Both the position numbers and the translations under genes were made by a program. From assembly GCA_037439425.1 (NCBI GenBank), contig JBBIWA010000063.1, positions 1 to 35,114 on the forward strand: DNA of 35,114 nt, read 5' to 3'. A model generated the notes under the pieces. That model ran no database searches. It saw nothing but the letters and a program-made list of their open reading frames with translations, and was not told the origin of the DNA. This document shows, piece after piece, positions 8,739 to 14,559 of the stretch. The stretch's first letter is position 1; every line of letters begins with the position of its first letter. This DNA comes from JBBIWA01 sp037439425 (GTDB lineage: Bacteria > Acidobacteriota > Blastocatellia > RBC074).

Positions 8739-8880
8739 TCAGTAGTAGGCTATGATTTAGCAAACATCTCGGCGAAAGTAGGGTACTCGCTTCCCGATTT
8801 GCCGCAAAACTTTCACTAGGTGGTTACCTACTGACTACTGAATGCTGACTACTGACTACTGGACCAGAAAGGATAATTTT
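8739..8880 (+). other. Gap with short CTACTGA repeats before purine nucleoside phosphorylase
   Basis: The 142-base spacer carries a run of direct repeats at about 8827-8860 (CTACTGACTACTG twice, separated by AATG). No hairpin with a T-run is visible. AGAAAGGA (8866-8873) is the Shine-Dalgarno for the next gene. Confidence 0.5.
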
Positions 8881-9732
8881 ATGTCGGTCTCGGTTTTTGA
8901 TCGGGTGCAAACTTCGGCGCGCTACATTCGGGAGCAGATTAACACCGAAATTGAAGTGGCAGTGGTGCTCGGATCAGGTCTGGGCGCGTTTGCAGAAACG
9001 CTCGATGAGCGTGTGATCATTCCTTATGAGGAGATTCCGGATTTCGTGCGCTCGACGGTTGAAGGGCATAAGGGGCGTTTGGTGATAGGCAAGCTTGAGG
9101 CTCCAGCAGGAAGCCTCGCCGCGCCATCTATCACTGTCGCCGCGATGCAGGGGCGATTTCATTACTACGAAGGTTACTCGCTGGAAGAGGTCACGTTGCC
9201 GATTCGCGCTTTTGCGGCGCTGGGGATCAAGAAGCTCGTTCTGACCAATGCCTCTGGCGGTGTCAATCCTGCTTTCCGCGCTGGCTCGCTGATGCTCATC
9301 ACCGATCACATCAATCTGATGCTGGTCAGCCCTTTGCGCGGTCAGCACGATGACCGACTGGGAGCGCGCTTCCCGGACCTGACGGAGGTTTATTCGCGCC
9401 GGTACCAGCAGATTGCGGAAGAAGTGGCTGCGGAGATGGGCATCAAGCTGGAGAAAGGAGTCTATCTGGCGCTGCAGGGGCCGAACTACGAAACCCCGGC
9501 TGAGATTCGGATGCTGCGCACGCTAGGCGCTGATGCCGTCGGTATGTCAACGGTTCCGGAGGCTATCGTAGCGCGCCAGATGGGGATGCAGATCCTGGGC
9601 ATTTCCCTGATCGCTAACGCTGCGGCCGGACTCCAAACGGGCCCCATCAATCATGAAGAAGTAATGACCATGGGCGAGCGCGCCGGTCAGCAGTTTAACG
9701 AACTGCTGCGGCGCGTGATCCCAAGGTTGTGA
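8881..9732 (+). CDS. punA: Purine nucleoside phosphorylase (trimeric, PNP/MTAP family 2)
   Basis: A 283-residue cytosolic enzyme that cleaves purine (deoxy)nucleosides with phosphate to base and (deoxy)ribose-1-phosphate. Family 2 motifs are all present: VVLGSGLGAFAE (GSGLG 31-35), phosphate-site GHKGRLVIG (H63), MQGRFHYYEGY (89-99), LTNASGGVN, GPNYETPAEIRM and GMSTVPEAIVARQMG, then ISLIANAAAG near the base-binding site. The length is normal; about ten extra residues (LEAPAGSLAAPS) sit just before MQGRF. ATG 8881 with AGAAAGGA seven bases upstream is clear. Its place after an ABC nucleoside importer suggests the substrate is imported and split at once. The symbol follows family resemblance, not a search. 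Confidence 0.93.
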   Translation: MSVSVFDRVQTSARYIREQINTEIEVAVVLGSGLGAFAETLDERVIIPYEEIPDFVRSTVEGHKGRLVIGKLEAPAGSLAAPSITVAAMQGRFHYYEGYSLEEVTLPIRAFAALGIKKLVLTNASGGVNPAFRAGSLMLITDHINLMLVSPLRGQHDDRLGARFPDLTEVYSRRYQQIAEEVAAEMGIKLEKGVYLALQGPNYETPAEIRMLRTLGADAVGMSTVPEAIVARQMGMQILGISLIANAAAGLQTGPINHEEVMTMGERAGQQFNELLRRVIPRL

Positions 9733-9741
9733 AGAGTCGAA

Positions 9742-10155
9742 GTGATCTACTTGGCGGAAGCCTGGCTGCAATCAACTGCCTCTGTGGTAGCCTTGCAATT
9801 CTTTGTTGACTTGTTCTGGCAGCGGCAGGATTTCTCGGCTGACCTGGCTGATCTAGAAACCGTGCATCGCGGGCGTGACCGCTTTGGCATCACCACGCAA
9901 CAAGGAACCATCGAGAGACTGAATTCCAACTACAAGCAGGGGATTGTCCTCTCTGAGGGCCAGAAGATCAAAGAAGCGGTCTATGCCCGAATACAGAGGT
10001 TCGCCAAGCGCCAGAAGCACACCAAAGCTGAGGTCAAGTCGCTTATCGGAAACACCTTGAAACAGCTCGATCTTTCTCAGATCAAAATATTGCATCATAT
10101 GGGTCTGGCAAACATTTCGTTACAAGATTTTGTGATTCATACCTCAAAGTCGTGA
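9742..10155 (+). CDS. Hypothetical protein, unrecognised
   Basis: An open frame of 137 codons with a GTG start 9 bases after the phosphorylase stop. The C-terminal two thirds look like a folded, charged helical protein (LSEGQKIKEAVYARIQRFA, AEVKSLIGNTLKQL, IKILHHMGLANISL) and use codons much like real genes. The N-terminal third is less convincing and there is no good Shine-Dalgarno, so the start is uncertain and the frame could be the tail of a broken gene. No motif or family is recognised. It borders the large repeat-rich gap, which fits a remnant. Confidence 0.4.
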   Translation: MIYLAEAWLQSTASVVALQFFVDLFWQRQDFSADLADLETVHRGRDRFGITTQQGTIERLNSNYKQGIVLSEGQKIKEAVYARIQRFAKRQKHTKAEVKSLIGNTLKQLDLSQIKILHHMGLANISLQDFVIHTSKS

Positions 10156-10655
10156 GCAATTACAAATATTGTGTGTTGGTAACTGCTCAGCCGCGTAGCC
10201 ATACTCTCCTTTAGTGATGAACAGAGGAATAATGAGATAGAGTCTTCAGATGTCACTGCTGCGGCCGCGGAGCGGCAATTTAGGCCGGTCTTTCAAGGCC
10301 ACCATCTTGGTGAAGCGAGAGCATTCGCGTCGCGCTCGCGACGGTTGAAACTCTCAATGGTGAGCAGCCAGCAGCAAGCGGTGGTGTATGAGTGTAACGG
10401 GATGTGTAATGGCTGCCGCCCGTTTCACGGGCTGGGAAGCATTTGCACATCCCCTCCCAGGGTTACGCGCTGCGCGCTCCAAGCTGGGCTTTAGGCTAGC
10501 GCCCGCATTCGCGGGCTGTGAGGTGCAACTCGCTCGCAGCTCGCAGCTCGCCCTTGTGTGATCTCCCGCTCGCATTCGCGGGCTGTGGGATGTGACCCAA
10601 CACCTACAGGTTTGAAATTCCCGCCCGCACACGCGGGCAACAGCAGCAAGAGGGG

Positions 10656-10716
10656 CCTATCAGATTGGATCACAAACCATCAGCCCGCGCAGGCAGGCGA
10701 GAGCATAGAGCCTGGG
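10656..10716 (+). repeat. 61-base direct repeat, copy 1 (copy 2 at 10989-11049)
   Basis: Begins CCTATCAGATTGGATCACAA, runs through a GCCCGC palindrome and ends GAGCATAGAGCCTGGG. The copy at 10989-11049 differs at one base. A shorter third copy (palindrome to CCTGGG) is at 10881-10916. Confidence 0.85.
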
Positions 10717-10725
10717 ATGACTTGT

Positions 10726-10837
10726 GGATTGCGAGTTGCGGATTGCGGATTGCGAATTGCGGATTGTGGATTGCGGATTGCGAATTGCGGATTGTGGATT
10801 GCTGATTGTGAATTGCGGATTGCGAATTGCGGATTTG
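10726..10837 (+). repeat. Heptamer array, GGATTGC/GAATTGC, 16 units
   Basis: Sixteen consecutive 7-base units, nearly all GGATTGC, GAATTGC or GGATTGT, end to end. The same heptamers recur at the right end of the window (35025-35060 and 35094-35114). The length is 7n, so a reading frame across it shifts each unit; no gene is implied. Confidence 0.9.
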
Positions 10838-11063
10838 CCAGGGGGGTGACAGCTTGCTGTGATCGGTTGGGTTCTTTTTTCAGCCCGCGCAGGCGGGCGA
10901 GAGCATAAAGCCTGGGGTGCAAACCCCAGGGACGAACAATCACCAAATCGAGCGAGCCCGCGCAGGCGGGCGACAGCAGCGACGGAGACCTATCAGATTG
11001 GATCACAAACCATCAGCCCGCGCAGGCGGGCGAGAGCATAGAGCCTGGGGGTGCAAACCCCGT

Positions 11064-11600
11064 GCGCGCCAGGATAAGGGTGAAAAACTTAGGCCCAATC
11101 CCCTGAAGCGGCATTTGGGGGATCGTTCAGGTACTAGCTTCCTGCCCCGCTGATGAGGAGGGCTCACCAAGCCGAGAGGCTAGAGTTTGATAATCCCTCA
11201 ACTGCCTTGGGGGAGTGCGAGAGAGTTGCAGCCTTCCGAATAGGCTGGGCTTGAACCTTTGTCATCACCCAAGTTTTTGTATGCCGATGCCGCGAGAGAA
11301 GTCTTGTGGAGTCTCACGCCAGTGGCTACAGGGAACTAGGCGAGCATTGAAGATGCCACGAGACAAGCCTTGTGGTATCTCACGCTGACGGTAGCCGACA
11401 ACGTGAATTACCACGAGGCAAGCTCGTGGCATCGCTAACTCAGGTGCGCACCTAGCCCGGCAACGTGAATTACCACGAGGCAAGCTCGTGGCATTTGTAG
11501 TCGCCGCCAGTGAAAAGATTTGGGTCTGGACAAGCTTGAAGGATCCCCCAACTGCCGCTTCAGGGGATTCTCAGAACTGTTTAGCCTTATCCTGGCGCGC
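11064..11600. repeat. Segment bounded by about 60-bp inverted repeats, containing four hairpins
   Basis: The left arm (11064-11124) and right arm (11542-11600) are reverse complements over two blocks: an outer 16 bases GCGCGCCAGGATAAGG without mismatch and an inner 28 bases (AATCCCCTGAAGCGGC and on to GGGGGATC) with one mismatch; the middle of the arms has diverged. Between the arms lie four related CCACG hairpins (11290-11491). No transposase is encoded inside. It resembles a non-autonomous mobile element or a relic of an inverted duplication. Confidence 0.7.
11290..11491. repeat. Array of four CCACG hairpins with a TCACG box
   Basis: Hairpins at 11290-11309, 11356-11375, 11411-11429 and 11473-11491, spaced 66, 55 and 62 bases. 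The third and fourth are CCACGAG-GCAAG-CTCGTGG. Reading the first two on plus and the last two on minus, each hairpin is followed by four bases and then TCACG. The last two units are near-identical over about 35 bases. Further members are at 34824-35084. Confidence 0.75.
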
Positions 11601-12577
11601 CTGGGCGCAAGGCCGTGGCCTCTTTGCGGCAAAATGTTAGGGCTGCAGGCGCGCCTCTATCGTCGCGCGCGACCACTACGTGTGAATAATGCGTCTCGCC
11701 GTCCTTGCCCTTGCGCCTCAAACATCCAGCAGAGTTGATCTTCATCGAATGAAAATATTCACTTCCCTCGAAAGCGAGCGGGTAATACTTCTCACCACTC
11801 GGTCACAAACCGCACCCTCCATCCGACTCTCCGCCGTCCGCTCTGACAGCCGGCTGTGACCTGCTGCGACAGCTTGGTCGGCGCCCCCTCGAAGCTCTCT
11901 CGCATCTGCGTATCGGACGCTATCTCCTATACCTCAAAGACTCGCTCCAGCTTCCGCTCGCCCAGCTTCGTTCTTCATCCCTCGCTGAACCGCCAGCAAG
12001 CTCGGGTGTCGAAAGAAGAAGAATGTACTGAAGTGCCACCCCAGCCACTGCGAAAGCGGTTTCGCGCTCACGACTCTCAAGGATTCGCTTTAAGACTTCA
12101 GGGTGAGCAAATCTCGAAAAGCTTCAAAAGTTAAACTCTTGAGGGGTCTGATGGGGGGAGTTTAATGCTTTACTGTTCACCTCTCACGCGCTTATTTCAG
12201 AACCTCTCAGAGGTTCAAGTGCAGAACCCGGCTAAGCTGGAATTGCTGGGATTGACAAATGGAGCGTGCAGGCGTAGTGTAAGGTTAATATAAACCAACA
12301 ACCAATAAACATTGAATAGCCGTGAATAGCCAATTGATGTTCCAGCTTTTTCGTCCACCAACCTCATGGACGCACTGCCCCGTAGCTATTCGCTCTCTCT
12401 TTATCTTTGTTGTTTTGAGCGATTGCCCAGGATGAGAGTTGCCATTGGTGGGAGTAGGCCCCAGGTATTTGCTAAAGGTCTTCACCCTGCGCCCGATCTC
12501 CTCCTGGAGCAGTAGGTGAAGCAGTGGTGAGCGACTACAGTGCTCACCACTGTTATTTGTCCAGGGAGGTAGAGACC

Positions 12578-13048
12578 ATGTGTGATTATTCCTTGCATTG
12601 TGTTCCCCACCGGTTAGCTGTGGAAGGTGAACCCTTGCTCGTTCACCGCTTCTCTACTGGTTCGCTGGGGCTTGTATCTCCGGCGGATTTACGCCCTTCT
12701 CAAAAGCCAGAAGCTCACCCGTGGACAGGATGGTGGGAGAGAATCAAAGGCTGGTTGAGCCTGAAGGAAGCGTATTCAGTGCCTGCGGTCTGTGTGCCTC
12801 CGGGAGCTTGTTTGGTACTGCGAGACATTCCTTGGCACTTGCAACAGAACCTCGGCGTTGGGGAGGAAGAAGAGGTGATCTTCATCCAACGGAGCGCTGA
12901 AGCATACAGCTACCGTGACGCGGTTCGGTTCCGCAACGGTCGCGAAGTTCTCTTACAAAAGCTGGCGGTGGGCCAGCGAGTGGACGTGCTATGCCTTGCT
13001 CCAGTAGAAGGGAAATCCAGGCAATTGCCCTCAGCGACATCGCACTAG
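12578..13048 (+). CDS. Conserved hypothetical protein, MCDYSLH family
   Basis: A 156-residue protein beginning MCDYSLH. From memory, uncharacterised bacterial proteins share this N-terminal signature, a central VCVPPGACLVL-like stretch and a C-terminal RFRNGREVLLQKLAVGQRVDVL block; all three are present in that order. ATG 12578 follows AGGGAGGT (12563-12570) at a 7-base spacing. It has no signal peptide or membrane segment, and function is unknown in the family as far as I know. It is a monocistronic gene facing the small membrane protein gene across 27 bases, and lies at the edge of the repeat-rich gap. Confidence 0.75.
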   Translation: MCDYSLHCVPHRLAVEGEPLLVHRFSTGSLGLVSPADLRPSQKPEAHPWTGWWERIKGWLSLKEAYSVPAVCVPPGACLVLRDIPWHLQQNLGVGEEEEVIFIQRSAEAYSYRDAVRFRNGREVLLQKLAVGQRVDVLCLAPVEGKSRQLPSATSH

Positions 13049-13075
13049 CCGATGGCAGTCCGGAAAGTAATTCAA

Positions 13076-13459
13076 CTAAGCAGTGGCCGCAGGCTGTGGT
13101 GAGCGAAGAAAACCGGCAATGAGAAAGACCGCTCCGACCACAAGATGAACCAGATTATCGGGTGTCAGGTTCAAGCTGCCCGTCTCCTCGTGGGCCCGGA
13201 TGATGGTTGCTACCACCTGTGGAGCAACAAAACCAACGATCCCCAAGAGGAGATAGACAGCGCCAAATATCTGGCAGAAGGTGCGCGCTGCACCGCCTGA
13301 GCCGGCAAAGCCAAAGTAGAGCGCAATCGCCGCACTCAAGAGATGCACCACGTTGTGGGTCGTAGTCAGATGCAGCCCTAGCAGATCGTGTCTGAAAAAT
13401 CCAGCCACTCCAGCCACCACCAGCACAATCCCGAGAATTTTGCAAATAGTTTTGGCCAT
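13076..13459 (-). CDS. Small membrane protein, DUF4383-like
   Basis: A 127-residue protein, MAKTICKILGIVLVVAGVAG onward, with four hydrophobic segments and the short conserved loop HNVVHLLSAAIALYFGF, repeated in weaker form as DNLVHLVVGAVFLIAGF. That internal pairing of N-x-VHL-x4-A-x-L/F is typical of DUF4383-type membrane proteins of unknown function. ATG 13459 is preceded by an excellent AGGAGGAGG (plus-strand 13465-13473), so the longer frame starting at 13669 is not used. The gene converges on the MCDYSLH gene; no terminator is visible between them. Confidence 0.8.
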   Translation of the reverse strand: MAKTICKILGIVLVVAGVAGFFRHDLLGLHLTTTHNVVHLLSAAIALYFGFAGSGGAARTFCQIFGAVYLLLGIVGFVAPQVVATIIRAHEETGSLNLTPDNLVHLVVGAVFLIAGFLRSPQPAATA

Positions 13460-13818
13460 AGGTTCCTCCTCCTGTGCAGATCGAGTTGGATATGAGCTAA
13501 AACCCTGGCGCCTGATGAAGCGAGGACGCCAGTTGGGAAATAGAGCAGGGACGGCTCCAGTTGGGATCAAGTGGACTTCAGCCAGAAACGAGCCGGGAGA
13601 GCTGCTTCTTCTGGATTCCCATCGTTTGTCTAAAAAAGTCAGATAGTATAAAAGCTGGGATGACAGCACGAACTCTATGACAGACAGCCGCGCTTGTCAA
13701 GATATTGGACCTGGACATAGATCGAGGATCGAAGATCGAGCGTCGAGCAGGAGCAATCTTCTCTATTTTCGATCTTCGCCAACTTGGCCTCGTCCGCAGC
13801 TCGCAAGCACCAGGTGGC
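13460..13818. other. 359-base gap with GATCGA-type short repeats
   Basis: No gene seen. Around 13721-13750 there are overlapping copies of GATCGA/GATCGAAG, with GATCTTCG-type matches to the reverse strand near 13768-13779. The part nearest 13460 should contain the promoter of the small membrane protein gene; no convincing -35/-10 pair could be assigned. Confidence 0.4.
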
Positions 13819-14058
13819 TTAGGACCTGATTGGGGGCTTTAGTTTAGGTAGGATACTGCCTGCGACCACCATCTTTTGCACCTTCTTCAACTCTTCCGGG
13901 TCGCTCACCTCCCCAATAGAGACAACTTCTCCGCCACTCCCGACTACGTAAAGTTTAGCGGCTGTAGGGAGACCACCGGCGTCGGTCGCAAACTCGACTT
14001 TCACCACTCTCTCGAGATTGATGTAGATGTATCCTTCGCTCAAGCGCACCCAGGACAT
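13819..14058 (-). CDS. Small hypothetical protein (79 residues)
   Basis: Begins MSWVRLSEGYIYINLERVVK; short beta-rich N-terminal half followed by GEVVSIGEVSDPEELKKVQK, a likely helix. No family recognised. The chosen ATG 14058 is preceded, on the minus strand, by AGGAG five bases upstream, which is the tail of the palindromic module filling 14064-14317. Extending the frame upstream would translate the repeat. The module therefore forms the 5' untranslated leader of this gene. Confidence 0.65.
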   Translation of the reverse strand: MSWVRLSEGYIYINLERVVKVEFATDAGGLPTAAKLYVVGSGGEVVSIGEVSDPEELKKVQKMVVAGSILPKLKPPIRS

Positions 14059-14063
14059 AGTAG

Positions 14064-14317
14064 CTCCTCGGAAAATCCCTGGGTACGCACGCATCCTTGC
14101 GTGCCTGCCTTCGTTAAGCAAGCTATTACCGAAGACCAAGCACGCTCGCAAGCGTGCGCTCCCAGGCTCTTGCGGAAAATCCCTGGGTACGCACGCATCC
14201 TTGCGTGCCTGCCTTCGTTAAGCAAGCCATTACCGAAGACCAAGCACGCTCGCAAGCGTGCGCTCGTGAGGCTTTCATCATTTTTCTGGGCGTCGCGCGA
14301 GCGACATGAAAGACTCC
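14064..14317 (-). repeat. Palindromic leader module, copy B (tandem pair)
   Basis: On the minus strand: head GGAGTCTTTCATG with palindrome GTCGC-TCGC-GCGAC, then two core units each with hairpins GCACGCTTGCGAGCGTGC and GCACGCAAGGATGCGTGC and ending ACCCAGGGATTTTCCG. The two units (plus-strand 14069-14161 and 14173-14265, 93 bases each, period 104) differ at one base. The tail GGAG lies directly upstream of the ATG at 14058. Confidence 0.85.
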
Positions 14318-14459
14318 TCAGAGAATGTCGGACCAACTTCAGTTTGTCGTAGCTGCTCACAGCGCGCCCCCTGCCCGCCCAACAACAAACTGAAGTTGGT
14401 CGGGCCTCGCTCGCGCATTGTTTCTCCCACGTCGCGCGAGCGACATGAACGACTTCTCC
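14314..14459 (-). repeat. Variant leader module, copy B3, with a different core
   Basis: It shares the head (GGAG-N6-TTCATGTCGC and palindrome GTCGC-TCGC-GCGAC, plus-strand about 14430-14459) and the GGAG end with the neighbouring module, but the core is a different 16-bp inverted repeat: ACCAACTTCAGTTTGT (14332-14347) with ACAAACTGAAGTTGGT (14385-14400). It abuts module B, sharing the GGAG at 14314-14317. Confidence 0.7.
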
Positions 14460-14559
14460 GAAAGAGAGATTATCACAACCGCACAGAATAGTGCTAATCG
14501 CAGTGGCTGTCACTATCGCCAGCAAAGAGCCGGGAGGGGTGAGCGCAAAATGGGACTAA

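Larger units (their letters stand above)
10501..11031. repeat. Seven short GCCCGC-N4-GCGGGC palindromes
   Basis: Copies start at 10501, 10565, 10623, 10683, 10883, 10956 and 11016. The consensus is GCCCGC-GCAG-GCGGGC (exact at 10883, 10956 and 11016) with variants using ATTC or ACAC loops. The 3' flank is usually CGA(G/C)AGCA or AACAGCA. Spacing is irregular and the sequences between are not uniform, so this is a dispersed REP-like family, not a CRISPR array. Confidence 0.8.
10156..12577. other. 2.4-kb gene-poor, repeat-rich region
   Basis: No frame here has a convincing start, Shine-Dalgarno or protein-like composition. The region holds seven GCCCGC palindromes (10501-11031), a heptamer array (10726-10837), a 61-base direct repeat, an inverted-repeat-bounded segment (11064-11600) with four hairpins, and from 11610 to 12570 mostly sequence I cannot explain. 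One frame at about 11843-12031 reads protein-like (DLLRQLGRRPLEALSHLRIG) but is closed on both sides and may be a decayed gene. Confidence 0.7.

Noticed and set aside
10501..11031. GCCCGC palindromes as a CRISPR array
   Set aside because: Repeats are only about 16 bases, spacing ranges from about 58 to 200 bases, inter-repeat sequences share long identities, and no cas gene is present.
10354..11153. Several overlapping frames rich in Arg/Ala/Gly on both strands
   Set aside because: They are translations of GCCCGC palindromes and heptamers.
11856..12134. 92-codon frame in the repeat-rich gap
   Set aside because: Serine/arginine-rich, no Shine-Dalgarno, and another frame of the same stretch looks more protein-like. 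At best a decayed gene.
14040..14525. 161-codon minus-strand frame across modules B and B3
   Set aside because: It runs through repeats in a frame different from that of module A and over the start of the 79-residue gene; no coding signal.
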